Origin: Phoebastria nigripes
Lineage: Eukaryota; Chordata; Aves; Procellariiformes; Diomedeidae
Assembly: GCA_035582835.1 (NCBI GenBank)
Contig: JAYKAV010002519.1
Coordinates: 935,824 to 999,823, forward strand
Direction of reading: 5' to 3'
DNA length: 64,000 nucleotides
Below the pieces are notes generated by a model. That model was given only the letters and a program-made list of their open reading frames with translations, had not been told where the DNA came from and did no database searches. Position numbers and translations under genes: made by a program. Positions 26,301 to 41,300 of the stretch are shown in pieces; position 1 is the stretch's first letter, and each line of letters starts with the position of its first letter.

Positions 26301-29300
26301 ATTTTTCCCCTTCCTCCTGACTCTTCCAACTACCTTACCACTGATGCTCAAGTCAGCTTATCTACTGCCCTATTGCTGCTGACCTCCCTAAGTAAGGGAG
26401 AACATGATTTATGTGTACGTCTATCATCAGTGGTTGGTTCAACATGACATGACATTTACCAGTTAGACTCAAGCTTGGCTGATTCCATTTCTTAACAATG
26501 TAATTATAACTGAATAACTGAAAAGAGGATTGGAGTCAATGACTGTGAAAATATGGAGCAGGTACGAGAAGAAAAATAGAACAAGGAACAGAAGACAGGT
26601 AAATAATTAAAAGGTCAAAAGGAAAAAATGTTTTATTCCCTATATATTTAATACTATAGCCAATTAAAAATAAATGCAGAGAAAATTCTGTTCGAGACAG
26701 TTTAAGTCTCTTAAAGATTAAAACCAGTTCCATTAATGCAGACTTGAGGAATTCAATCAGAAAAATGTTGTATTAACAGCTGTTCTGTCCCCTCCCCTAT
26801 CTGGCAGTTTGTGGCATTATTCAGCCCTCTCTACATCTGCTGTCGAAGGACTAAGAGCAGCATTGTACCAACGCTCGAGTAGCTTAGAAGCCTTGGTCAG
26901 ATACAATGTCAAATGTACTATATTTCCATTATTCTTGCTTGTTTATAAAACAGAAGACTTATCCACTGCATACACTTAAGCCATCTAAACAATGTTTTTA
27001 AGAGAGTGGGTGGTGAATGTGCTTTAATTTCACTTACATGTCACTGCGTGTTAATGCAGGTTGAAATGTGGAAAGAAATGTGGAACAGAGCTACATGTTT
27101 AAACAGTCTCAATCAGTTTTAGTTTTCCCTTTCTTTTTCAAGCCAAAGATCAAGTCTCTCTACAGACTTGACAGGACAAAAGCTGACAAGTACAACCACT
27201 CTGCAGCGAGTTTAGTAGCGATTAAAGATTTGTTCCTACTTTTTGCCTTCAAAATCTGGCACAAAGTGGGCTTTTAGAATCCCAACACTTTTCTGAGGCA
27301 GAATATAAAAAAAAAAAAAAAAAAAAACCAAGTACACAACAGACAAATGTCATGTCAGGGGTGGAGGGGGGAACCAGCTAGAAGTATCTTTTCCCTCCCT
27401 CCTTTCCAAGACAAGAGACTTAGACATCTCGTATACACTGTGATTAAAGCAAGATGTTATATGCTTTTCCTTCTGCAACAGATGCGTACACTAAAGTGTA
27501 ATTTTTGACAGACTGTTAAGTGTACTCCTCAAGAACCAGCTTTTAAAGTATTCATAAGAACACTCGTGTTTACAAACAGCTGGTTCAGCATGTTGAGCTT
27601 TAATTACAGCAGTGGCAGCTGGTTTATCATTTTTATTGATATATCAGTCTTAAAAATGGCTAAAACACTCAAGCTCCAAAGACCCAAACCCATTTAAAAC
27701 TCTGAAAAGCAAACTTGCTTCAATTCTAAATAAAAAAAAAAAACAAAAACACCCCCCCAAAAAACCCAACAGTAGGGCAATGGCGAAGACAAACTGCCAC
27801 TTAATTCCCAATCCCACCTTAGCTGATGAATTCAGGTGCCTGTGATAAGCATCAGATAGAAGAGAGGAAGAAGCAGGATGAAAAACTGAACAAAGTTATC
27901 TACATTATTAAAATATAAATCTTGACATCCGCAAAAAGCATTGTAATCAATACAAGTTCAATTGTATTAACAGGCCTTAAGATAAGCAAAGTTGCAAGTC
28001 AGAAACTAAAAAGGCTTTTACATTCAGAGGAACACAACTTACCTAAGTCAAAGTCATACATGCAATAGGTCATCAAAATATCATGAAGTAAAATCAATCC
28101 TGGATTATCTTCACCTTCGTAGAATTTATTTGTTCGATCTGTCCTGTTTACATCTTTTTCTAAAGAAAACAGTCCAGATTTAAAAACATTTTCAAAACAA
28201 GTTCTACAAAGCCAGCATCAAATTAATTCAGAATGTTGTTAAGTTGCTGACTTTTTTCCTCAAATACTGTTGCAAAGCTTTGAAGTGTTTAAGACAACTG
28301 CATAAATGTCATTTCAAAATAAAGAATATTTTAAAAGAAAGAAGATCCTTCCTGTCTGGAATAAAAGGATTTGCTTATAAACAGATTTTAAAGCTTTTTG
28401 CCTTTTTTTTTTTTGTTAGTACTTTTTATGGAAAAATTCCTGATTATAATTCAGGGACTAAGAACAATTTTATGTGAGTTAGCTATGCAATGCCATTTAT
28501 GAATACTTACGCGATGCAGCATAAGCCATAGTAGGAAAGTTACCACAGCTCAAAGACACTGTGATAGCTCACAACAGCATGTTTATAAATTCTGTTTAAC
28601 AAGTTCCTTTAACTCATAGCGAGCTGAAATCGCCTGTTTCATCAGGCAGTTTTCATGCTTCAGACATACCCAGCACACAGCATACTCTTTAATAANGTGA
28701 AATTCAAGACTGATGTATTGAAATAAGCAAAATTGAGTGCACTTTAATAAAAGGAGTATTTTGTAGTTTTGGATCTATTTTACAACATAAGCCTAATATT
28801 GTCATTTACATTTCAAACACTTAAAAAGGAAAAGAACTGCTTCAATGGAAACAAAACTTCAGCCTTTTTTGAACTCTGAATTTTTTTTTTCCTGTTAACA
28901 CACACACTCTCTAATAAGGTAATTTACTAATCTACTAAGATTAGACTTTCTCAACCCCTTCAGCTTGTCTGTTGAATAACCGGCTGAAACAAGTTTAGTT
29001 CATGCCTCAGAATAACATAAAAATCTTACCCTGTCTCCTGAAATAACTATTTAGTAATCCTAAACGTTGGTGCCCAAATCTCACTACCAAAGAGAACTGA
29101 GGATACAAACTGCTAGTAGTCAGCAGAACTTTATGAAATTTTAAAAAGTAGGTATAAAACCCCACAAGTCAGAATGCACATATACAAATCCCTGTAAGAA
29201 ATTTTAAAATATAAACAGACACGTTTTCACATTCTTGTTGTATGCCATTATTTTAATGACGTTGCCAGTAAAATTACATCATGAAACAACACAAAATAAA

Positions 29301-32300
29301 GAGCCTTTTGTTATTAAGTAAAGGAAGTTAAAAAATCCAGCCATTCTGTAACACTAACGTGTAAAGCTCTGGATTACTCTAGTTAAAGTTTTAGTATTAA
29401 GTATATAACGAAGTTTAGACAGCTCTGAAAACAGCAACGTGTTAGTTTTAAGTGCCTCTTCATACAGGTTACTCAAAGGGTTACATTTTTTCAACTTCAT
29501 ATTGAATTTTAAAAAGTGTGTGAATTTGTACAGTTAGGTATGTTTCTAAATCTGAATTTACCTATAAGACTCCGGTAATCTCTTAATCTTGAATTTCGCT
29601 TTTCCTGTTCTTCACTGACAGATTTCCACTGCAGTTTCATCCTGAAATATTCATCCCTGAAGAATAAAGACAATTTTGAAACCAAAACATGTTCAATTAT
29701 TACATTTCTTTTTTCTTTTTTATTTAAGCATTCATTCATTCCATTTGTTCTTTGGCATAAATGGGATAACAACACCCTGTTTATATAATATTTTTACCTT
29801 AGTATAACAATCATTTTTAAGAAAGTCTCACACACTTCTTTGTATTCAACAATCTTTAGCAGCTGTCTTTCAAGTTTCCAAAAGGCTTTCTACATCACTA
29901 TATGCTATAAGAAAAAAGCAGCTTTTTAATTTATTTTGTAACAAAAAACCCACTGTACTCACGTTTTCCTTTTTTGCAGATTTGCTCTCTCTTCTTTAGT
30001 GCTATTCCAAGGAAAATACCCCAAAAGAAATTTCCATGCCTCTTTTCTTAAAGTATGGCAGAGACCCTAGGGAAAAATGCATATGAAACATTAACAAAAA
30101 GACTTATTTTGATTTTGTGAAGAAACGTTCCTATAGTGATACAACACTTCTTAAACTAACAACGTAAAAAGAGAATTTTTATAAGTAAGCTTCTTTTTAC
30201 ATTGTAGCCAAATCTTATCTGCTAACTAGGTATCACACTTGGAGGAAAGGGGAGGAAGAGAATATGATTAAGCAGAAAACTGTAGAAGCACTGGATTCAT
30301 CCTTAGAAGATAAAAAAGAAACTTTACAAAAGGTATTTCTTCCTATATTTTTTGCTCCACTGCTGGAAATAAAAACCTTATGGGTATCTCAGACTTTAAG
30401 AAGCAAAAAAATACCTTTAAAATTTATTTATTTAAACATCATGCTGCTTAACTGCCAAACTTCTAGTCTCCCCACAAACTGATCTTGAGGACTAGACTTC
30501 CATTTATTTTTTTAAACAAATATTTTCATCTAACAAGACGTGGCCAACGTGCAGATGAATCTTCCAAGCAATCAAAAATACTAGTGTCCACTCTTTGTCA
30601 GAAATCTTTCNGAGTAATGCTCATCATTTGTAGATGACAAAAATGTACTAGCTGAATCATATCCTACTGTCATCAAAAGAGTTTCTTTCAACTCCTGCAA
30701 TATAGTCGTGAGAATGTGGCACTTCTGCTGTCAGACAGTTTACCAGTCCAAGGCCAGCTTGATTCCTCACTATATTTCTTCACTTACCATTAGGTTAAGG
30801 CAAGGAAGATGGTGCAGCAACTAGCATCAACCAGTGCAAAAACAAGTAGCAGTTGAACTTTTCCAGTAACAGGCAAACAGTTTGAGAGGGGCATTTTAAC
30901 TTTTTTCTTTAAAGAGCATCCGCACTTAATGTACTAGAAGTTATTGGGATCTTGAGTCATAAATAAAATCAAGCACTCACTCCTCTAGCAACGGACACCA
31001 GAGATGACAGGGAAATGGGCTACTGGAAGAAAAGGTTTGTAGTAATTCTCATGATTGCAGAAGGGTCCTTAATTGGGCACCTCAGGCACAGGTATATTAA
31101 AGAACAGTCACAGAAACTGAAAAGGGCATCAGTTTCACTCTACCCCCTTCACAGTATATTAATATGTATAGGTCTTTAAAAAATTGTAATATCAATGTTA
31201 TCATTCTCTACTTCTGCTCAAACTCCAAGAATGCAAGACTGCATGCTTGCAAACATGCACCAATAGGTGCACAAAGAATGCAATAAGGCAGCTGGATTCC
31301 CACCAGAAGAAGAGAAATACTAAAGTAACATTAGATAGAACAGCTACGGGACATAACTAAAGTTTTCAAAATTTCCACAACTGAGACTGAATTCACATTC
31401 ATATTGCGAAAATCTTCAGTTCAATAATAAATATCAGCAAAAATGTTTAGGACTGCTCATATGATGAGGGCCAAATCCAGGCAAACTGCTGGGCAAAGAA
31501 GAGAAGCTTTTGTTAGAGAAGGAAAAGAAAACACCCTCAAAAAGAAAAGAATAAACCCGATATCCTAACACTGAAGCACTGGTGTTTTCCTGAAAGGCAC
31601 TTTGATTTCTCTTCTTTATCACTTAAGTCTTTGTGTTTTCAACTCATTCACTTCAGCCAGCCACCACAAGATCTCTCTCCTTGTAGAACACTTTGTATAG
31701 TTGCAAGACTGCTGAGGTATTTGATTAGCATGAAATCATGCTTTATGAAGACTCTCCAACATTACTGACTGGCTCATGCTCAAAGTCCTGCACGAAGCAT
31801 TATCAGTATAATGAAAACAGCATAACCGCCGTTTGGGAAGGACAGAAAAAGGGGCCAGAAGCAAGCCATAGGTCTTGCTGACTTTAGAAAAAACAAGTTA
31901 CCCCTTTGAATATCAATCGCTTTATGTAGTCGACATTTAAAATTCTTCCTTCAGAATCCATATTCTTAGCCCATTCTTCAGCTGACACAGGCTCTCTTCT
32001 ACTAACTTCAGGCTGTTTTCCTAGATCGATCTGAAACACACACAAATACGTTATATGAATCCGACTGAAGTGCTTCAGTAGTTTTAAACAACTGCACAAA
32101 TAGTACTAAGCTTTCCAGTTTCTTATATTCAGTGCAACTACATTTTCACATGTGCATACCTCAGTTAGCAACTCCAAGGATCTAAGGCTGTGTCCACATT
32201 AGCAAGTAGTGTGAACCAACACAAGCAGATCTTTAGAGCAAGACACTCTGTGCTGAGGACCTGGGTATACATGTTAATATTTCAGATTTTGGAGGAGGAT

Positions 32301-35300
32301 GTATGTGTGTGTTTTAATAACCTTCTACCCCCACAAACACCTCTGAACTAGCTTCCCATGGACTAAAAGCCTCTATGCAACTGGAAATGTATTAGGTATA
32401 TGCAACACAGCAAACAAGGACAATACGGAGCTTCACTTCAAAAGCACATTCCTGATACACACTAGCGCATCTTAAAAGAGAACTGAAAAACTACTCGGGT
32501 TCAGAGATGTTACGCCCACACAGACTGCGCAGCGTGACTGAAAGAACAATTTAAGTACACTGCCCCTAAAAAAAAAAAAAAACCAAACCAAGACTATATG
32601 TGCTTTCAGAACTCCCAACACCCACCAAAGTTTCAGTTTGTGGTTAGTCTCTCTCAGTTCCCAAATTGCATGTTTAAGCACAGCAGAATTCAGCAGACAG
32701 TAATTCCTTACTTCCTAAAAATATTTTGATGATGGCAACCACCAAGTCAATTTGTGTTTCAACTCTTTAGAACTCTAAGGCATTTGCCAGGTTAAGACAT
32801 ATAAGTCAGTATTATTTTTAATATGTAGCATTCGTTATACTTTTTCTCACTGATAAATTAAGTGCTAGGCAGCATGTTCTTAGAATGACTCATTTCGTAC
32901 AGCTACTCCTAAGTTATTAACACTATTTTGAACAAGAAAAAAAAAATAACATTCAAAACACTCCAAAAACATGTGAGCTGCTTAAATAGTAATCACAAGC
33001 ATTTAAAAATAAACCTTTTCCACTGATCTGTAAAAGACACCAACAGGAGCCCACACAAAGTGATTCATGATCCAATTACAAATTCATTCTAGCTTTGGTT
33101 CAAGTCATACATAAATCTGTACATTTATACACCCTAGACATTAATCATCCAATTAAATACTCTGTTTTAATCTTCGTAGCGCTCTTAAAACAAACTGAAA
33201 TGTTAAAGTGATTAGCCAAGGAAGTTGGTTATTAACCTGTATACCCCAATTTTACTTAACATAGCTCTATGTGACCACAGAGGAAACGCTAAACATGAAA
33301 TGGGTCACTGTTCAGGGTAGTGACTCTAAGATAACGATAATCCTCATTTCAGTAGTGACAAACTTTCTTTCAAAGCAAAACTCATATTTGCAGGCATAAA
33401 AATGACACATTCTAGAAGTAGCTGATAATGATCTTACTCTTGTGAATAAATGGTAGGGCAGCATACACCACAATCGCCAAGCATAAACAGTGTAACTCAC
33501 CAAGCTTCAAGTTTTACCATTACTTTAAAGGTGCGCATAAAAAGAATCAATGCATCCATATCATATTCATTTACACACTCACTCGTGTAATGACTTCAAA
33601 TCCTGGTTCTTCCTGCTGATTTATCTTTAGCCCTGGAATAGCATCATTGAGAAAGTCTGCCATTTCTGATGGTGGTCGCCTTTGACTTGAAGGGTCACTT
33701 AAACGGAAACTGTCAAAAATATAGTTTGTGACTTTGGAAAATCTTCCCATTGTTACTGTGTATGGATCTTTCTTCAATTTCTGTGTTATAACAAGGAAAA
33801 CAAGTAAAACACAAAAAGCCTCAGATTATCTGGAATTCTTGTACTCAAAGAAAGCAAAACAACAGGAAGAGTATTGTAGGTCTCAGTTATTGAAGTTTCA
33901 TGTATCAGTAGTTTCATACAGTACATTCATTACATGATTAAAAAAAGGTATCTTAAGTATTAACATAATACTATTGATTGATTTGAAAGATTGGATAGCA
34001 GCGTGCTCAGTAAGCCTGACCTACGTATAAAAGTGGATCAGATCTACTCTTTACTTTCCAGTGATTAATGCCACAAAACGTCCTCCTTATGCCTAGCTTC
34101 TCTACCTTCATAGAGAAAACACATCTTGAATCATCATGTACTCTGCTAGGAATCTCACACAAAACTTGATTTGACAACTAAGTCCAGAAACTAATGTAAT
34201 TCACTCATGAAGATTTTCTTTAATTAAAGAAATCAGTGGGTCAAAACTCTGGCCTCGTTCAAGCCACTGAAAATTTTGCTGCTGACTTCCACAAGTCCAC
34301 AAACCCCACCAAATGATAAGCAGTTTTGACATTAAAAGAAAACCCCTCTTTTAGGCAATATTGTGCTCTTTGCTGCTGTATTTCCAGCATCCCTTCAAAA
34401 TGGGGGAAAATATCAAGGAAAAAAATATTTAGTCAAGGAAAATTTAGAAAATTCTAACTAATGCATTTCGGTAACTCCTAAAATTTTTTCCTTCTTCCCC
34501 TTTCTAAAACTATCTGTACCCAAATGTATAGAATCACAGACAACACTAACTTGAATAGGTTTGAAGTAGTACCACAGGGAAGTTAAGAAATTATTAGAAC
34601 ATAGAAAACAACTTCTAAGTAAGTATACTCTCTATAGTAAGCATTTGTTTTAGGATACAATCAATGCTTCTACAATGGCAATGATTCAGGGAATATTTGT
34701 GTGACATGGTAGGGTGGGGTTTTTTTAATAAATGTCTTCAGAATAAAAAAATTCAAAGATAATACATACTTGTAATAAGCCATATGATGGTTCATCAAAG
34801 AGATTTTCAAAAGACTGAGACAGAGACTTGTTCTGAGAATTCACAAGAAGAACCCGCTTATCCTGTGGAGATCTGCAATAAAATTAAAAAAGGGTTTCTA
34901 TTAAGTACCACCAGTTTTTCCTGAAAATGTTTTCAGAACATTTACTGGTTTTTGAAGTCACATTTCAGGTTTCATGCAAAGAAAGCAGGTTTGATGCAAG
35001 ATCACTCTTGTGTTCTTGGCACAAGTTCACAAGCTAACACACTACAAAATAGGACTTTCATTTTTCACAAGATTAGTCATCATCATATTCATTCTGAATT
35101 GTACTCCTTCATTCTTTGAAAAATCATGACGCTTTTGAGAAATTTTTGAGAAATTACTCTGGAAGATAACTTTTGTCACCCACATGTAAACAAAGTTTTC
35201 TTCAACCATAGTTTTCTATATTTGACAATGGACAAAAAAAAAAGAGGTGACATAGGAAAGGAAATTTAGTGAGACACGGCCAGCTTCAACACATATATGC

Positions 35301-38300
35301 TGAAACTCCTCTAACGTTACAGAGGACATGAAAAGAGCCCATGTCACCATATACAGTTAAGGAATTCTTTCTACCAATTAGTAAATCTTACATTAAGGCA
35401 CCCTGTAAAAAATTACATAAAGGAACACAAACTGCTTTTCAATGTATCATCAACAAGTTCACATCAACAAATTTCTAACCAACAGTATTACAACAGCTAC
35501 TGTCAGAATAATTCTAAGATTCATACTGATAGGAGCTTAAAAACCACCACAGCCATTGTATTGTGAAACAGAACCATCTCAGTACAGCCCTGCAAATGTG
35601 TTTCTGTGTAGACTCCAAAAGCGAAATGAACACAAACCCGTTTTGGCCTAACTCACTGTATTTGTACACTCTTGTTCTTCAATATAACATTTGCTTCTCT
35701 GACAGGCTTGCACAGGCAGATGAAAACGATAACAACAAAGACAGTGGAACCGTGCTGCTCCTAGTATTTAATCTGTTCTTTTGCTCTCACTTCCCCTCCA
35801 ACATCCCATCTTCTCCCCTCCTCCAGCACAGGTACCCCATCAATTCATTAACCAGCTCCTCAATCACCAATTTACAGCTCAATATGTGACAGAAGAGAGA
35901 ACAGCTCAGAAGCCAGGCTGACATTCAAGCCTCGGAGTTGGTAGCCAGGCAGAGGAAAGCCAAGCACTTTGCCATCTGACTCTAATCCATCACACAGACT
36001 TACATTTATAAAATACCTCTCTATTGCTCTCTCCCAAAGTTTAAATCCACTATTTCTAGTCTTTGAAAGAAAAATTACTTTTATTTTTATTAGTACCTGC
36101 ATCATCTACCATGTTATTGAAGTCAAAGATAAGAACTTTAATAAGCCTTATCTCTCTCCCATTCCAACAGGACAGGACGCTGTTAACACTGACGGATATG
36201 AAATGCAACAAGAGATCTCATTTTGAGACAGCCAGACACCACAGTCATAGTTCTGAGGCAGCAACGGTTAATGAAGCTCAACTGGCTTTTGCTAAAAAGC
36301 AGCACAGCGGCAAAGGCTGAGTCATGTATTACGTTTTCCTTAACTAAAAGAACAAAAACTTTGTACCATATCTCCACTTTAATTAAACATTCTCTCTGGA
36401 CAGCCAGTTGGGTATCAACAGCTACTTGGGTAATGTTCAAAACAAATTTGTGAGCTAGACACTTTATTAAACACTTACTCATAATATTGCGAGTTAGAAA
36501 GTGTCATCTGTACATGCAGTGTTTTCTCAATATTAGACTGGTGCTGCCAAACTAGGAAGCACATAATCTTTAAAGCAACAAATTACAAATATTTTGCTCA
36601 CGTTTAGTCACTTCACACACACTGATTTCAGCAATGACGTGACATTTTATAAGGAATGGTGTTAGAGAAGGACAAAAACTTTTGAGGGAATAGGAACAGA
36701 GGAAGAAAATACCTATGACAGAAAGATATTTTAGAGAAAAGCTAAACTTTCTCCCTTAACATCAATATCCCATATATTATAAACTAGAGGTTGGGATAAC
36801 AAGTAATTGTGCTGCCAAGTATTTGCTTATGGCATCCAGAAAGCTGAGTAAACATCTTTTCCTAAAAGAGGTTGTGAGCTTACATACATCATGTACTAAA
36901 GCATAAATAACCATTAGGAAACAACAGAAACATACAGAGACTGAAGCCTGCCATTTCCACAACCTATGTGGCATATTTGTTCTTTTCGCTTTCCTAAAAA
37001 AAAAAAAGAAACCATCATAATTCATGACTAGACCACTAGAAAAGAATTTGGTGCCAGAAGCAGAACTTAACTGGAAGAGAGGAATCTAAGTAAGAAAACT
37101 AAAACTGCAAGTTCCTGCGCAGTTCAGTCCTTAACTTCATTCAAATTTGATTTCCATAGCTGCCTCAGCTTTTTGCTTTGAAGTTCCTAAAGTATCTGCT
37201 CTTGCATTCATCAACGCTTAGAAATGTTCGAGGTGGCAACACTAAGCAGCTCAGCAAGTCCTGAATGCTTGAACATCACCTCAAGTCCCCCTGTCTTACC
37301 TTAGCAGGGAACTCCATCTGATAAGCATTCCTGGACACCCCAGAGCACAGCTGCTGGGTCAGACTGCACAAACCCTATGCCACTGCCTTCTTTCAAAATC
37401 AGATACATGAGGACATGACTGCCTCTCTTAATGCAGTTTCTTCCCCACCTGACAGCTACTGTTTTGCCCTGTCCCAAGAGGAATGTCCACATTACCTGGC
37501 AAGAGCCCAGGACAAAGGACAAGAATTAAGAATCCACTGGGTCAAATAAAGGAAGAATGGTAAGCACCCACTCACTCACCGCAGACTATCTGAAAGAGAC
37601 AGTGTTTCATTTTCATTCAGTGACTCACCGATAAGCATTAATTTTACACAGCAACGTGCAGTATAATTTTTTGCAGCACATGACTCAATAAAACTGGAAA
37701 CAATGCCTGTTAGTACCACAAACTGTCTAACATTATGTGCAGTAACAAACTGACAACCAAATGCTGGACAGAACCTAGATGTTCTGACTTACAGGAGCTT
37801 AGGTGTCCAACTTCATAAAATGGTTTAAGGTATTCTAGTATGTTAGTTTAGATTCCTGTTTTTTTTTTAAAAAAACTTTCAACCATGAAGTCAAAAGATA
37901 CAAAAAACTTCCTGAATATGAAAAGACAAAATAACTTGTTACATAGCAGAGCAGTTGTAAGTATTTTATGCCTTTGAGGAAAAAGTATGAAATATAAAAT
38001 AAGCTTAGTCCAGGTGTCTCAATGTTAAATACATGGAACTCCCACCAAAATTAATGCAAGTATAACTACAGAACTGTAGTTGCAGTACTGCATTTTAATT
38101 ATCAGCTTTTCTGTTGCTTATTGCTTTTTATGTGTATATATATGTGTATATACACACACATATATATTCAAATAATAAGCTCTTTAAATAGTGACAATTA
38201 AAAAACCCAGCAGCATGAACTCATTAGTTTTAAATTGCTTTTGTTAAAGCCTCAAATGGACTANCTGGAAAGAAGGCATAAGCGAAAATCTTCATCTAAA

Positions 38301-41300
38301 ATTTTAAAGTTTCTAGTTGATAGTTAATCACATGAACAAAAGTTTTGATTAAGTCAATGAAAACCAGTTTGCTACACTGTCCAATGCTCTCACTAGGCCT
38401 ACTTAAAACTTGGTCCTGTTCATTAAACACGTTATGGGAATTAGTTAGAAAATTTGAAATACATTGCTGCAGTACACAGACAACAGATCACATAGATAGG
38501 GTATAAAGCTTTCAGCAACTCACCATACAACACAGGTGTTTTTCCAGTGTTTGCTACGTAGGTTGCCTCAAAAACCTGCTCTAGCCTACCAGCAACTAGT
38601 TGGAAATATCCACAAATAAGTAAACACAGTATGCTCAAAAAGGAACAATTTCCTTGGGGAAGGGGAGGGAGGCAGGGGGATGGCAGGACAACAATATTCC
38701 CCTGCGCCTGCAGAAGTGGTGAAATTAGGCAACGAAATGAAAGGAAGTTTAAGGAAGAACTCAAAGGGAACCTCGAGGAAAAAAAACTCAGGATTTAAGA
38801 TGAAGTTGTCATCCAGGATTTCCCAATCTACAGTTGTACAGAGAATATTCTTATTTACACCTTTATCTTGTCCCCCAATAGCCTCTCCTTTGGTCTTCTT
38901 GAATCTTCCCCTTAAAAAGCTCACATACAATGCTACAGCCAGTACCATTTCACCAGCTGGTCACACTGGCCACACTACCTTCTCCAAGCAGTTGACAACT
39001 TCTGATTATCATGGACTCCAACAGCACATCTTGACATTGTCAAAGCCTTTCACAAATCAGTTCAATGAATATACAACCCTCGTGTCCTATTGGCTTGCTC
39101 TCCAGCCTAACAGTATTACTCGGCAACAGCCTTCCCTACTTGAAGGCAACTCTGACCTCGTTGATGCTACCAACATGAGAAGAGCCCTCTATAAGGATTC
39201 CCACAGCCATTTCACTATCCACCTTCAATCTGTCATCAGAATATTATGTTGCAAGTGATGATAAAAAAAACACTTTTGAAAACAGAATACCTATTACACT
39301 GATGTTACACCTGTTACAGGTGTACCTGTTACACTTCATTGTTTCTTCATGCTCTACCTACTCTTATTTACCCTGTTGCCTTCTTAAATTATACTTATGC
39401 CTACATGGTAAGAACAGAACATTTTATTTTATTCCGTATTTATGCTATGCCAATCAAAAAGGCTTTTGTCCAAGTGAAAAACTTGGAGGTAACACAATAT
39501 AAATACACAACAAACCCCAAGTATTTAACACCATGATAGGGCCTAACTATGTTTACATTCAGAAAGTTGATTTGAAGAGTAAAGATCAAGTGTGAAACAC
39601 TCCCCACAGCAAGAAATTACAGGGGAAAAGAATTCTGGGGGAAAACTTTTATATACAAGTTTAGTTAGTTGACAGTACTGTAAGTTACCTCACGCACTGA
39701 TGTCAATACTCAGATATTTCACATAAAGTAGATGATTTCAAACTTTAACACAAATTATCCCATTTAATAGAAGTGGTTCATGCAGAAGGATTTAACTTTA
39801 CACTGAGTGTTCATGAGAAGCTTCTGTACCCACTAGAGGGAGCTACTGAGGTATCACAGAGCTAGTAACACTTCAACAGATTCTAAACTAGTTCATAAAT
39901 TGATCCAGCAATTTTAAAACTCCAGCCTACATTCTAAATGCATATGTGAAACTACAGTTCCAGTCACCTTGAAAATTGATTCCTCTAATAAAAAAGGGAA
40001 GAGAAAATACATCAGGAAGCGTTAATCTGAAATTCATTACAGAATTAAAAAAGTAAACCAATAATCCATATTTTAAATCAGAACTAAGAGTTGTCTGATA
40101 CTTACTCATTCAGCACAACATGCTTTTCAAGGCATTTAATCAATAGTTTGCTATCTCCATGATGGAAGTGAAGAGCTGGAAGCTTCACATCATCCTTCAA
40201 ACAGAACACCAAATAAGACCATCCCATGCCTTCTTTGTTTTGTTTGATTGATTTCAGATCTGTCAAACTGAACAGGAACGACCACTTGCTTTCTCCATTT
40301 GCATGAGTTGTAGCATCTTAAAAACAAAATTACCACATGATTTTAGTTTGACTTCCAGTGTTAGCCACTACAAATGCATCATATCTGTCACCATTCCTAA
40401 AAAACAAACCCAAAACCAAAACACAAAACCCAGCATTGTTTCTGATAATAAAATGTGTACCGTAACTACTGTAACTGCTATTTCTCGATTTCTCTTTGTG
40501 CCTCCTCATCTTCTACAGACTTCTAAAATAATGAGCAAGTCCATCAGACTGCTCCCCTAAAGCTGTGCCTACAGTTTATAAAAGTGACCCAGCAATTAAA
40601 TGTACTACTGCTGTATCAAATTCCAGCAGCGAGCTGAATCCCACCAACATCTCCACCAGGTAGTACTANTTATTCAAACTAAACGTGATATACATTACAA
40701 TACTGTATGCTATATATTGCACACAGTATTAGCCACGTGTTCTAAGACCGCTACCAAATTAGGGGAGAAGGAATTGAAAATCCCCCCACCCATCCCTCTC
40801 TCCCATGCTGTGCAAGCATGTATATGCTCTGCGCAAGACTGTATCCATTCAAAGAGAAGGGATTAAATTGTACTTTACGAAAGGACACAAAATTGCCAGC
40901 ATGCCTGGAGGGAATCTGGCACACCCCCTGGCCTGCCCCCATCAAATTCCAGCAACTGGAAATAAGCAAGAAGTGGCAAAGAGCATAATCCAAGTCAGTA
41001 GTGCTCACTGACACTCACTTTGGATGAAGATGTACTCTGACACCTGAAGATGAAAAAATCAATACAAACCAGTGATGTAATAAACCATCCTATGCCTGAC
41101 AGAGATGCTGGTTTTAGCTTTATATCGTGCTAGTGCTAAAAGCTCCTCTCAAACACAGTATTCTGGGAGCAAGGACTGTGCTTTACCCAAAAATATTCAT
41201 AATCTTAAGTCCAAACCCTGCACTCATACATGACATAGATGACATTTAAAACCATCACGGATATGGTGAAACAAGCACAATGGTCCCTAGTTATAGGCTG

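Larger units (their letters stand above)
34873..40105 (-). other. TBC1D15: TBC1D15 intron 5
   Basis: A 5.2-kb intron. It holds an unexplained 192-codon plus-strand open frame at 38680-39258, a TG/TA microsatellite at about 38130-38168, and a small hairpin at 39306-39324. No known transposon was recognised. Confidence 0.85.

Noticed and set aside
36063..36482. Several overlapping 70-99-codon frames on both strands in intron 5
   Set aside because: They overlap each other with no family features; probably chance.
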